A stretch of DNA of 64,000 nucleotides from CBDBBY01 sp965205055 (GCA_965205055.1 OZ242030.1:3038001-3102000); one strand, 5' to 3'. Numbered from the stretch's first letter, positions 17,547 through 26,217 are shown. Notes: a model not told the origin generated them from the letters alone. Numbers and translations: made by a program.

Positions 17547-19216
17547 AGTAGTGTGCCGTTAGTTCTGCAATTTCGATCAGGAATGTCAAGACTTGGTTTC
17601 GGGTTCGATGCCCCTCGGGCGAAGCCGGAGGCATGAATTCGTATTTCCGCATTTCGGATCCGGCCGCGGAGGGCGGACGCGGCCCCGCGCCGAGGCCACG
17701 CCGGCCCGCCGCCGCGGAGACCCCATTTATCGGAGCGGCGGCGGGCCGGCATATTGGCCGATCGGCGCGGCGCGGAAAGTGTGGAAAGGATGTGGTCAAT
17801 CCCGGCCCGGAGCAGGACGCGCGCCGACAGCGCCCAAAGGGATTGTCCACAGGCTTTCCATGCTGGCCGCGCCCCGGGCGAATTGACTCGGGCGAAAACC
17901 CCGAATGCGATCGTCATGCCGCCAGCTTCCGCAGATCGGCCCGACGCTGCTCCTGAAGAAGATCCATGTCCAGATAGCGGACGCCGTCCTCCATCCAGCT
18001 CTCGTGCGTCTCCGCGCACAAGGCCCGGACAAGCCGCAGACAGCTGCGGGCGTCCGGGAAAATCCGGACGACCTTCGTCCGCCGCTTGATCTCCTCGTTC
18101 AAGCGCTCGAGCATGTTCGTCGAACGCATCCGAATATGATGCTGCCGGGGAAGCCGCAGGAACGCGAACGTCTCCTCGATCGTCGCCTCGACCCAATCGC
18201 AAAGCTTCGGCTGCGACGCCTGCCACTTCTCCAGCCACGCGGCCAGATCCCGCCGAGCCTCCTCGACGCTCGGACGATCATAGATCCAGCGAAGCTCCTT
18301 GAGGCAGCCGTCGCCCGAACGCGAGTTCAAATGGGCCCGGGCGTTCCGCAGGAAATGGACGTAGCACCGCTGGCGGACCGCTTCCGGAACAACCTCCCGG
18401 ATCGCCTTCGTCAAGCCGGAATGGTCGTCCGAAACAATCTGGACGACGCCGCACAGGCCGCGATCCCGCAAAGACTCCAGGAACCGACGCCAGCTCGCAT
18501 GGCTCTCGCCCTCCGCCAGCTCGACGCCGAGAACCTGTCGGCGGCCCGACGCGTCGACCCCGACCGCAATCAGAACCGCGCGGTCGCGGACAACGCCGTC
18601 CTCGCGAACCTTCTCGTAGCGGGCGTCCAGAATCAAATAGGGAAACGAACCCTCCAGACGCCGCTCCGCGAACTTCCCGAGCTCCGCATCCAGCTTCGCA
18701 TTGAGCCGGCTGATCGTCGACGCCGAAAAACCGTGGCCGCAAAGCGCCTCCGTCACCTTCGCGACCTTCCGGGTCGAAACCCCGTGAACTTGCATCTGCA
18801 TCAATGCGGAAACGAACGCCTTCTCCGAACGCTCGTAGCGCTCGAACAGCTCGGTGCTGAACGCGCCGTTCCGATCCTGCGGAACGCGAAGCTCAACCTG
18901 GCCGACACGCGTCGTCAAATGACGCTTGCAGTAACCGGAACGATAACCCAGACGGTCGGACGTCCGCTCGCCCTTCGCGGCGCCCAAGGCCTCGGTCATC
19001 TCTTCCTCAAGAATCTCCTGAAGCATGCCACGCAAAAGCTCGCGAACCGCGTCGCCCCCACACTCAAGCTCCGACTTGAACTCGGCCAACTTCGATCTAC
19101 TATGCATCCCGGTCATGGTGTCGTCCTTTCCTGCAAGGGATGGTTGATAGCGAAACCAAGGACTTGCCATGACCGAACTTCTTTGAAAGCATTTTGCAGA
19201 ACTTTTGAAACATGAT
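17547..19216 (-). mobile_element. IS256-family element, copy 1 (1670 bp)
   Basis: It begins AGTAGTGTGCCGTTAGTTCT and ends CTTTTGAAACATGAT. The ends share AGTTCTGCAA as an imperfect inverted repeat. The length equals that of copy 3 (58375-60044). The flanks do not match each other: an IS110 fragment lies to the left and an ISAs1 fragment to the right, with no target duplication, so the DNA on at least one side was exchanged by recombination. A 360-bp non-coding left region holds a TGTGG(A/T)CAATCC palindrome. Confidence 0.85.
17914..19116 (-). CDS. IS256-family transposase (400 aa)
   Basis: A mutator-type DDE transposase. The start is at MTGMHSRSKLAEFKSELECG; an upstream in-frame extension is not conserved. 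Catalytic residues lie in YLILDARYEKV (Asp), VQIVSDDHSGLTKAI (Asp) and LERLNEEIKRRTKVVRIFPD (Glu). RSGYCKRHLTTRVGQVELRV and the HFLRNARAH motif are also family signatures. Length is normal for IS256. It appears intact and almost identical to the copy at 58742-59944, so this element may have been active recently. Confidence 0.95.
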   Translation of the reverse strand: MTGMHSRSKLAEFKSELECGGDAVRELLRGMLQEILEEEMTEALGAAKGERTSDRLGYRSGYCKRHLTTRVGQVELRVPQDRNGAFSTELFERYERSEKAFVSALMQMQVHGVSTRKVAKVTEALCGHGFSASTISRLNAKLDAELGKFAERRLEGSFPYLILDARYEKVREDGVVRDRAVLIAVGVDASGRRQVLGVELAEGESHASWRRFLESLRDRGLCGVVQIVSDDHSGLTKAIREVVPEAVRQRCYVHFLRNARAHLNSRSGDGCLKELRWIYDRPSVEEARRDLAAWLEKWQASQPKLCDWVEATIEETFAFLRLPRQHHIRMRSTNMLERLNEEIKRRTKVVRIFPDARSCLRLVRALCAETHESWMEDGVRYLDMDLLQEQRRADLRKLAA

Positions 19217-19430
19217 CGTCCACTGGGTGCTGGACGTCGTCATGGACGAGGACCGGATGCGGAACCGGACCCTGGGCGGGCCGGAGTGCCTCGCCGCCCT
19301 CCGGCGCATCGGCCCGGACATCGTGCGCCTCATGGACGACGACTGCCCGCTGAAGGGGCGGATGGAGATCGCCGCCATGAGCGACGAATATCTGCTCGGA
19401 ATGCTGGCCAACGCGATCGGCAAATTTTAA
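19217..19430 (+). pseudogene. ISAs1-family transposase C-terminal fragment
   Basis: The frame reads HWVLDVVMDEDRMRNRTLGG then PECLAALRRIGPDIVRLMDD and EIAAMSDEYLLGMLANAIGK. This is the C-terminus of ISAs1 (H-repeat) transposases, in which HWxLDVxFxED is conserved. The left side was removed by IS256 copy 1. A second, more decayed fragment of the same type lies at 37259-37582. Confidence 0.75.
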
Positions 19431-19443
19431 AAGCGAAGGCCCT

Positions 19444-19459
19444 GGTGAAAAATGCTCTA
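19444..19459. repeat. Single arm of the 116-bp MITE
   Basis: GGTGAAAAATGCTCTA matches the terminal arm of the MITE copies at 22115-22230 and 39667-39782. The other arm is not present nearby. Confidence 0.45.
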
Positions 19460-19524
19460 GTGTTGTGTTTCTGTATTACGTGAAATAAATTGGTGGTACT
19501 TCACACAATCGACAGGAGGCGGTC

Positions 19525-19960
19525 ATGGCTCGCGGTTGTCCTCTCGCGCCGTTGGTTCTCACCGATGATCAGCGCGACCGGCTAACATCCCTTTCGCGGT
19601 CGATTTCGATGTCCCATGGCTTGGTCCAGCGGGCGCGCATCGTTCTGGCCTGCGCGGAAGATCTTTCAAACAAGGCGGCAGAGCGGCTCAGGGTCGCGCA
19701 GACGACGGTCAGCAAGGAGCGCACCGATTATTGGAGTTAGGGGGCAAAGAGCTTCACGACGAGCTCCGCTTGGTAACTCAGCCACGTGGAGCGCCGATTT
19801 GCTATCATCGACCCAGCACACCATCAAGCGGCATTCGGTAGACAGCGTCCTGCATCTCGTCTCAACCTTCGAACGCTTCATTGCCGTACGCAACAGACTG
19901 AGTCCCATTGTGCGGATCACGATAGTCGATTCGATCCTCGGAAGAGGACAAAACTATTAA
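19525..19960 (+). pseudogene. IS630-family transposase remnant
   Basis: The first part (MARGCPLAPLVLTDDQRDRL then GLVQRARIVLACAEDLSNKA and AERLRVAQTTVSK) is the N-terminal helix-turn-helix region of IS630 transposases, ending at a stop at 19740. The later sequence in another frame (SVDSVLHLVSTFERFIAVRN then IVDSIL) resembles the C-terminus. The catalytic core between them is deleted. Confidence 0.65.
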
Positions 19961-19987
19961 TGTGTTTTTTGTAGGATACAACAATAG

Positions 19988-21241
19988 GTGAGATTCGAAC
20001 AAATGCAAGCCGACCGGCCTGAAGAGAAAATATGGATATCCCGAATGTTCAAACCCATCGTTGACATTTTGACCCTTTTGGGTACTACAATTAGCGTCGG
20101 GATCGGGGCACTCGTGTTAGTAGTTATGTTGAGAAACCAAGAGAATTATCGGGAGCAATATGAAACTGACTTACTTGTGGAAGTAGCGATGCTTGCTGAG
20201 GACGCGCGTAAAGCGGATCTCGGTAAGTTAGCTGTAACCAAAGATCACGATTCAGACTCGAGACCAAGTCTGAAGTGTACATCGGGAGGAAAGCAACTCT
20301 CTGCTCGTGTCGGATTAATCATTAGGCTTGAGCAATTGGCTCGCGAAAAAGTTAGTTTAAAGCGTACTGATTTAAATAGTGTAAACACTTATATTGAAAA
20401 TGGAAACTTTGGAATAAATCTTACTGATGCCGTTCTTATAAATGCCGTTCTAAAGAATTCTAATCTCCAGAATGCAAATCTATCAAGCGCGAAACTCGAG
20501 AAAGCAGATCTAAGTGAGTCTTGCTTAAAATCTTCCAATTTTACGGATGCCCGTCTTCAAAACGCCGATCTAAAAATGGCTGATCTCACGGAAGCAAAAT
20601 TTAATAATGCCGATCTTTACGGAGCTGACCTTTCCAGAGCCGACCTTTCTGGCGCCGACCTGAGTGGAGCTGTTCTGTACGATGCCAAATTTTACGAAGC
20701 TGACCTTTCTGGCGTCGATCTGAGTAGTACTGTTCTGAACAGTGTTACTCTTTCCGAAGTTAACCTTTCCAGAGCCGGTCTGGATGGCGCCGCTCTGAAC
20801 AGTGCCGATCTTTCCGGAGCTGACCTCTCCGGCGCCGATTTTAGTGGCGCCGTTCTGAACAGTGCCGATCTTTCCGGAGCTAACCTTTCCAGAGCCGGTC
20901 TGGATGGCGCCGTTCTGAACAGTGCCGATCTTTCCGGAGCTAACCTTTCCAGAGCCGGTCTGGATGGCGCCGTTCTGAACAGTGCCGATCTTTCCGGAGC
21001 TGACCTCTCCGGCGCCGATTTTAGTGGCGCCGTTCTGAACAGTGCCGATCTTTCCGGAGCTGACCTCTCCGGCGCCGATTTTAGTGGCGCCGTTCTGAAT
21101 AGTGTCGACCTTTCCGGAGCTGACCTTTCTAGCATCAAAAATCTTACGCAGTCTCAGTTGGATAGAGCATGTGCTGATTCTGACAAACCTCCAATCAAAC
21201 TTCCTAGTCAACTTCAATGGACGTTCAACGAGTGCAACTAG
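19988..21241 (+). CDS. Membrane-anchored pentapeptide-repeat protein
   Basis: 417 aa from a GTG start, with an alternative ATG five codons later. Residues 26-48 form one hydrophobic span (ILTLLGTTISVGIGALVLVV). A short charged region follows, then from about residue 125 some 50 pentapeptide repeats of the A(D/N)LSG type (ADLSGADLSGADFSGAVLNS), which build a right-handed quadrilateral beta-helix. Such proteins may mimic DNA or act as scaffolds; no function can be assigned. The 3' half is a 60-bp tandem repeat at DNA level. The last base of the TAG stop is the first base of an inserted IS5 element, so the original C-terminus may have been cut. The gene is AT-richer than its neighbours. Confidence 0.85.
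   Translation: MRFEQMQADRPEEKIWISRMFKPIVDILTLLGTTISVGIGALVLVVMLRNQENYREQYETDLLVEVAMLAEDARKADLGKLAVTKDHDSDSRPSLKCTSGGKQLSARVGLIIRLEQLAREKVSLKRTDLNSVNTYIENGNFGINLTDAVLINAVLKNSNLQNANLSSAKLEKADLSESCLKSSNFTDARLQNADLKMADLTEAKFNNADLYGADLSRADLSGADLSGAVLYDAKFYEADLSGVDLSSTVLNSVTLSEVNLSRAGLDGAALNSADLSGADLSGADFSGAVLNSADLSGANLSRAGLDGAVLNSADLSGANLSRAGLDGAVLNSADLSGADLSGADFSGAVLNSADLSGADLSGADFSGAVLNSVDLSGADLSSIKNLTQSQLDRACADSDKPPIKLPSQLQWTFNECN
20761..21120 (+). repeat. 60-bp tandem repeats inside the pentapeptide-repeat gene
   Basis: Six near-perfect 60-bp units follow each other, of two alternating sub-types: units starting TGACCTCTCCGGCGCCGATT and units starting TAACCTTTCCAGAGCCGGTC. Each encodes four pentapeptides. 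The units beginning at 20881 and 20941 are identical, and those at 21001 and 21061 nearly so, which indicates recent slippage or unequal exchange rather than selection on the protein alone. Confidence 0.9.
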
Positions 21242-22114
21242 GGCCTGTCTATGCTAAATCATGCGTCATTTCGAAGACGGCGGCGAGATTCAGGAAGCCT
21301 CGATAGGTCGCGTCGAGTTTGTCGAACCGCGTGAAGAGGCGCCGGCAGCCCTTGAATCTCCGGAAAAGACGTTCGATCTCGTTCCGCATCTTGTAGGTTT
21401 CCCGGTCATGCTCCCATTTGACTTTGCGGTTCGCCTTCGGCGGCACGACCGGCGTCATCCCAAGGTCGCGGACGAGCTGGCGGGTCTTGTCGCCCTCGCA
21501 GGCGCGGTCCATCGCCAGCGGCGCGCCCGCGACCGGATCGGCCCAGCTCTCCGGCAGGGCGCGGCCTTCGGGCGCGTCGTTGGCCTGGCCGCCGGACAGG
21601 CGAAAAATCATTGCCTGCCGGGGACTTGCGGAGACCATGTGGATCTTGGTGTTCCATCCGCCGCGCGACTTCCCGATGCTTTGCGGCCCGTTCGTCTTCC
21701 GCGCCCCGGTGCCGTCGGGATGCACCTCGGCGCTGGTGCTGTCGAGGCCGAAGCAGTCCGCGTCCCCGCCGGGCGCATGCAGTTCCTGAAGCGCGGCGAA
21801 CAGCCGATCGAGCACGCCGCTGCGCGACCAGCGGCGGAACCGGGCGTAGACCGAATGCCATTTTCCGAAGCGCTCCGGCAGGGCGCGCCACTTGCAGCCG
21901 TTCTCCAGGACGTACAGGACCGCATTGATGATTGCGATGTTCGGAATCCGCACGTTCCCGCGCTGAACCGGCAGGAAGGGACGGATTTTGGCGTACTGTT
22001 TTGCCGCGGTCTGTTTCATGATTGTTTGCCGCTCGATTTTTATGTCATTGTTGACAGTCACTTAAGCATGAATCCAAGCAAAACTCAAGCAAAAATTCTA
22101 GCGTAGACAGGCCC
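21241..22114 (-). mobile_element. Complete IS5-family (IS427-like) element, 874 bp
   Basis: Terminal inverted repeats GGGCCTGTCTATGCTA (left) and, read inward from the right, GGGCCTGTCTACGCTA. TA lies on both flanks, consistent with the short target duplication of this group. One intact transposase ORF fills it. It is inserted between the pentapeptide-repeat gene and a 116-bp MITE. Decayed relatives lie at 8038-8471, 39261-39280 (end only), 50735-51585, 57339-57715 and 62305-62390. Confidence 0.9.
21249..22061 (-). CDS. IS5-family transposase (270 aa, intact)
   Basis: N-terminal DUF4096-like region (AKQYAKIRPFLPVQRGNVRI, then INAVLYVLENGCKWRALPER) followed by the DDE core: Asp in CFGLDSTSAEVHPDG, Asp in LAMDRACEGDKTR, and Glu in RNEIERLFRRFKGCRR, ending LAAVFEMTHDLA. 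All catalytic positions are present in a single frame, so this is the only copy in the window that could encode a working enzyme for the related fragments. It may start at an internal ATG (MKQTAAKQ). Confidence 0.93.
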   Translation of the reverse strand: MTVNNDIKIERQTIMKQTAAKQYAKIRPFLPVQRGNVRIPNIAIINAVLYVLENGCKWRALPERFGKWHSVYARFRRWSRSGVLDRLFAALQELHAPGGDADCFGLDSTSAEVHPDGTGARKTNGPQSIGKSRGGWNTKIHMVSASPRQAMIFRLSGGQANDAPEGRALPESWADPVAGAPLAMDRACEGDKTRQLVRDLGMTPVVPPKANRKVKWEHDRETYKMRNEIERLFRRFKGCRRLFTRFDKLDATYRGFLNLAAVFEMTHDLA

Positions 22115-22230
22115 TAGAGCGTTTTTCACTAAGTTTGACCCACTGTACCCATCCCGTATCCTGTTAAAGCCCAACGGAGATAGGAGAATTTTCAGATTGA
22201 ACTGGGTCAAACTTAGTGAAAAACGCTCTA
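22115..22230. repeat. 116-bp MITE, copy 1
   Basis: TAGAGCGTTTTTCACTAAGT at the left and its inverted complement, ending CACTTAG-type arm to CGCTCTA, at the right form terminal repeats of about 27 bp around a 60-bp core (CGGAGATAGGAGAATTTTCA). A copy of exactly the same length lies at 39667-39782. It encodes nothing and directly abuts the IS5 element. Confidence 0.85.
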
Positions 22231-22449
22231 ACGTGGGTGTGGTCCATATTTGGCATGAAACATCTCCATCATTGGGCACACTTCGAGCGTTCCCCGGCTG
22301 CGCCAAGGCTGAGCGGCGTCTGCGGGCTTTCGCTCTCCGGCGCCGGGATGGCGTTTGCGGGCGGTCCCGTTGCGGAGGGCGCGGCTTCCGTCAGGCCGGC
22401 TGCGTCGCCGCCTGTCCGGCGGCCGGATGTTCGATGCCGCAATCCTTCA

Positions 22450-22936
22450 TCATGCGGGTCCGGCGCGGGGCATTCCTGCGCGCCATGATCTCCCGGCAGT
22501 CGGTTCCGGGATCCGTGCAGGCTTCCGGTTCTTCAGGACCGCATGGATCACGCGGACCAGCTTGCGGGCGGTGGCGAAGACGGCCTGCTTGTAGCTCTTC
22601 CTCGTCCTGAGGGCGCGGAAGTGGCTGTGGAACTGGCAATCCTTGGTTCGGGAGGCGGCGTGCGCGCACTCGACGAGGACCCTCCGGAGCGCCGGATTGC
22701 CCTTCCGGGCGCGTCCGCTCCGCCGCCGGCCTCCGCTCTCGTTGTTGCTCGGACAGAGCCCGGCCCATGCGGCGCAGGGCGCGTGCGAAGCGAACACGCC
22801 GATGTCGGGGCCGAGTTCGGCCAGGATGGCGCCCGCCGCCGCGGCCCCGATCCCGGGGATGGTCTGCAGCAGGCGCAGCGATTGCGCGTCCTCGCGGTTC
22901 TTGGCGAGTTCGCTGTGGAGGGCGCGTTTTTTCGCA
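22450..22936 (-). pseudogene. IS110-family transposase C-terminal fragment
   Basis: The sequence LLQTIPGIGAAAAGAILAEL is followed by GPDIGVFASHAPCAAWAGLC and, in the same frame, PSNNESGGRRRSGRARKGNP, ALRRVLVECAHAASRTK and ATARKLVRVIHAVLKNRKP. This is the helix-hairpin-helix and Cys-containing C-terminal domain of IS110 transposases. The N-terminal part is missing; IS256 copy 2 begins at 22937. It differs from the IS110 fragment at 17259. Confidence 0.88.
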
Positions 22937-24338
22937 AGTAGTGTACCGATAATTCTGCAATTTTGATCGGGAATGTCAAGGGTTGGCGAGTGCCTCGAAA
23001 CCCCGGTTCGACTGACAACCGACGCCAGCGGTCCATCAAGTGCCGAGAGATGTACTGGATGTGGTCAATCCCGGCCCGGAGCAGGACGCGCGCCGACAGC
23101 GCAGGAAGGGATTGTCCACAGGCTTTCCATGCCGCCAGCTTGCGCAGATCGGCCCGACGCTGCTCCTGAAGAAGATCCATGTCCGGGTAGCGGACGCCGT
23201 CCTCCATCCAGCTCTCACGGGTCTCGGCGCACAAGGCCCGGACCAGCCGCAGGCAGCTGCGGGCGTCCGGGAAAATCCGGACGACCTTCGTCCGCCGCTT
23301 GATCTCCTCGTCCGGACGCTCAAGCATGTTCGTCGAACGCATCCGAAGATGATGCTGCCGGGGAAGCCGCAGGAACGCGAACGTCTCCTCGATCATCGCC
23401 TCGACCCAATCGCAAAGCTTCGGCTGCGACGCCAGCCACTTCTCCAGCCACGCGGCCAAGTCCCTCCGAGCCTCCTCGACGCTCGGACGATCATGGATCC
23501 AGCGAAGCTCCTTGAGGCAGCCGTCGCCCGAACGACGGTCCGAACGGGCCCGGGCGTTCCGCAGGAAATGGACGCAGCACCGCTGGCGGACGGCTTCCGG
23601 AACAACCTCACGGATCGCCTTCGTCAAGCCGGAATGGTCGTCCGACACAATCTGGACGACGCCGCACAGGCCGCGATCCCGAAAAGACTCCAGAAACCGA
23701 CGCCAGCTCGCACGGCTCTCGCCCTCCGCAAGCTCGACGCCGAGAACCCGGCGGCGGCCCGCCGCATCGACACCGACCGCAATCAGGACCGCCCGGTCGC
23801 GGACAACCCCGTCCTCGCGGACCTTCTCGTAGCGGGCGTCCAAAATCAAATGGGGAAACGAACCCTCCAGACGCCGCTCCGCGAACTTCCCGAGCTCCGC
23901 ATCCAGCTTCGAATTGAGCCGGCTGAGCGTCGACGCCGAAAAACCGTGGCCGCAAAGCGCCTCCGCCGCCTTCGCGACCTTCCGCGTCGAAACCCCGTGA
24001 ACTTGCATCTGCATCAATGCGGAGACGTTCGCGACAACGAAGCCCGCAGGGCGCCTCTCCGAACGCTCGTAGCGCTCGAACAGCTCGGTGCTGAACATCC
24101 CGTTCCGATCCTGCGGAACACGAAGCTCAATCTGCCCGACCCGCGTCGTCAAATGACGCTTGCAGTAGCCCAGACGGTCGGACGTCCGCTCGCTCTTCGC
24201 GGCGCCCAAGGCCTCCGTCATCACTTCCTCAAGAATCTCCTGAAGCGTGCTCCGCAAAAGATCGCGAAACGAATCTCTCCCGGCCTCAAGCTCCGACTTG
24301 AACTCGGCCAACTTCGATCTACTATGCATCCCGGTCAT
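22548..24338 (-). pseudogene. Degenerate IS256-family transposase with lost stop codon
   Basis: The MTGMHSRSKLAEFKSELEAG start and the DDE motifs (LILDARYEKV, VSDDHSGLTKAI) are kept, but relative to the intact copies it has a 10-residue insertion (RPAGFVVANV), lacks RSGY before CKRHLTT, and has LERPDEEIKRR for LERLNEEIKRR. A left-side deletion removed the normal stop after LRKLAA (about 23130), so the frame runs through the element end into the IS110 fragment. It is probably inactive. Confidence 0.8.
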
Positions 24339-24441
24339 GGTGTCGTCCTTTCCTGTGCAAGGGATGGTTGATAGCGAAACCAACGGACTTGCCATGACCG
24401 AACTTCAGTGAAAGCTTTTTGCAGAACTTTTGAAACATGAT
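22937..24441 (-). mobile_element. IS256-family element, copy 2 (deleted and diverged)
   Basis: It has the same left end (AGTAGTGTACCGATAATTCT) and right end (CTTTTGAAACATGAT) as copies 1 and 3 but is only 1505 bp. Its left 100 bp differ: after AATGTCAAG it carries the GGTTGGCGAGTGCCTCGAAA block that also occurs at 1909-2085 and 37025-37200. Flanks are an IS110 fragment (left) and an IS1634 start (right), with no target duplication. Confidence 0.82.
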
Positions 24442-24580
24442 CCTCGACCGTCTCCGGGGGAAGCTTGGTGATGTTGGCAAGGGTGCGCTTCTTGACCTTT
24501 CCGCCCTCCCCATAGGATTGGCGGATCAGGATCGTGGGCCGCGAGTTGCGGTTTGGGACGGTTTCAACATACATGGTCAC
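24442..24580 (-). pseudogene. IS1634-family transposase N-terminal fragment
   Basis: The minus frame MTMYVETVPNRNSRPTILIR then QSYGEGGKVKKRTLANITKL and PPETVE is the standard N-terminus of IS1634 transposases (MYVExVPNRxSPPAILLRES). It breaks off exactly at the end of IS256 copy 2. A C-terminal fragment of the same family lies at 62395-62620. The remaining 260 bp up to 24840 hold no supported gene. Confidence 0.85.
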
Positions 24581-24840
24581 CCTGATATTAACCTAATTGA
24601 TTGTTTAAAATACAAAAAAGTTGAAACATCAAAAAATGCATGGTCACATTTTTGCAGACGGAAATGCGGCCAGAATCCGCCTTAAGCCATTACTGTAAAA
24701 GGATAAAAAATGCGGCGAAGCTTCAAAATCGCACGGAACTTCCGTTTAGCCAAACCTTTTGCTGAGTGAGCGCAAGCAAACGGATTTTGCAGCAACCTTG
24801 ACGACACGCTGCCCGTCAATCTGGTCGCGGCAAGCGGCGA

Positions 24841-25989
24841 TCAACCGCAAAGCAGGTCGTAGATTTCCCGTCCCGGATATCCGTCCGGCACCAAACCGGA
24901 CAATTGCTGGACTTCGCGCAAGCTCGATCTTGTCGCCGGACCTGCCAATCCATCCAATCCGCCGGTTTCATACCCCCGGTCCGCTAGCGCGCGCTGCAAG
25001 TCTTGGACTTCCTGCTTCGACAAATGATGCCCGGCGGGCGGCCATTCAGTTCTGATTCCGGCCCTTCCCGCAATCTTGTCCGAAAGATCACCTACGGAAA
25101 TCACATACGCCGCCGCCCTGTTGTACGAACGAAGCGTATTGTAGTTCTCCGATGCAAGCAGCGCGGGCCCTTCCTTGCCTGCGGGAAGCAGAAGCAAGGC
25201 AGGGCCGAATTCCGAAGAAGGCCGCTCATCCCTAAACCGCACTCCTGCGGCTTTCCATTCCTCGGCGTCCATCCAGTTCGCTTCGGTCGCAAGCGAGTAG
25301 TCGAACCCTTGCGGCAGAACGACTTCTTCAGACCAGCGAACGCCTTTCCTCCAACCGTGCTTGGCAAGGTAATTCGCTGCGGAAGCCAACGCGTCCAGAG
25401 GACACGCGCCCCAAATGTCGGGCTTTCGACCTCCGTGAAAGCTGACGGCGAATTCCAAGTAGCTTGTCGGCATGAACTGCGTATGCCCCATCGCGCCCGC
25501 CCATGATCCCTTGAATTCGGGAATCCCGACCGCGCCGGACAGAACGATCCGCACCGCAGCCTTCAGTTCGGCTTCGAAGAACTCCCGTCTCGCGCCGCAA
25601 CCTGCCAATGTCGCAAGCGAATCCAGCACGCGGAAGCCGCCCATCCGCCGCCCGTAATCCGTTTCGATTCCCCAGATCGCAATCAGAATCGCGGCATCGA
25701 CCTCGTACACGTCTTCAATCTCAGACAGCGCTTCGCGATTTGCCGCCAACTTGTTTCTGCCCGCTTCCGCACGTGCCTCGGATGCGGCGATGCCGACATA
25801 CTCGCCCATCGAACGCGTGAATTCCGCCTGATTTTTGTATTTTTCGATTACGTCAGGATTGAACCGAATGCTTTTCAAGCATTCGTCGATCAGCGGCTCC
25901 GAGGCGGATTGCTTGAAAGCCGTGTTTTTGAATTCCTCAAGCCAAGCGGAGAAATTTTCTTCGTCTTGAGCGAAATTGGCATTATTCAT
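24841..25989 (-). CDS. Lytic murein transglycosylase, MltB/SltB family with peptidoglycan-binding domain
   Basis: 382 aa from MNNANFAQDE; an in-frame TTG slightly upstream lacks an RBS. The SLT_2 domain contains the catalytic Glu in IAIWGIETDYGRRMG and the family phrases SWAGAMGHTQFMPTSYLEFA and GHTQF. Then come LASAANYLAKHGWRKGVRW and AYVISVGDLSDKI, with a PG_binding_1 domain at the C-terminus (VQDLQRALADRGYETGGLDG). The enzyme cleaves the MurNAc-GlcNAc bond forming 1,6-anhydro ends. Unusually it has no signal peptide or lipobox in this frame; an in-frame stop lies shortly upstream, so either the 5' end was lost or export differs. It could serve cell-wall turnover or local wall opening for the nearby IVB system. 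Confidence 0.88.
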   Translation of the reverse strand: MNNANFAQDEENFSAWLEEFKNTAFKQSASEPLIDECLKSIRFNPDVIEKYKNQAEFTRSMGEYVGIAASEARAEAGRNKLAANREALSEIEDVYEVDAAILIAIWGIETDYGRRMGGFRVLDSLATLAGCGARREFFEAELKAAVRIVLSGAVGIPEFKGSWAGAMGHTQFMPTSYLEFAVSFHGGRKPDIWGACPLDALASAANYLAKHGWRKGVRWSEEVVLPQGFDYSLATEANWMDAEEWKAAGVRFRDERPSSEFGPALLLLPAGKEGPALLASENYNTLRSYNRAAAYVISVGDLSDKIAGRAGIRTEWPPAGHHLSKQEVQDLQRALADRGYETGGLDGLAGPATRSSLREVQQLSGLVPDGYPGREIYDLLCG

Positions 25990-26057
25990 GTCTGACAGCC
26001 GCAACGAGTTTCAAACGCGAAGCTTCAAGGACCTGAACGACCTGTTCGCCGAAGGGA

Positions 26058-26217
26058 TGCGTCCCATTTTTGGAATGAGGAGGGAGAGGCGCCGCTGGTC
26101 GAATGCTGGGCCAACGCACTGTTGGCCATCAATTGCTGCATCGGAAACAATCGTTGGGCCGAAGTCCTTAATTGAAGGGCTAGTCGCGCTACCTTCTGAC
26201 CAAAAGAATGGGATGCA
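26058..26217. repeat. 160-bp inverted-repeat-ended element, copy A
   Basis: It starts TGCGTCCCATTTTTGG and ends AAGAATGGGATGCA, so its ends are inverted repeats of about 14 bp. The core AAACAATCGTTGGGCCGAAG is shared with copies at 34733-34891, 38822-38980 and 50352-50515. No coding capacity. The following 26218-26673 has no supported gene. Confidence 0.75.

Noticed and set aside
17593..18089. Overlapping 97-111 aa plus-strand ORFs, repeated at 58421-58917
   Set aside because: They are duplicated only because the IS256 left end is duplicated. High-GC shadow frames, with no RBS or domain.
17905..19215. 436-aa plus-strand ORF (also 443 aa at 23040 and 436 aa at 58733)
   Set aside because: Antisense shadow of the IS256 transposase gene; composition is an artefact of the opposite strand.
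20761..21120. Regular 60-bp repeats that could suggest a repeat array or CRISPR-like locus
   Set aside because: The units are contiguous without spacers and lie in frame inside a pentapeptide-repeat gene.
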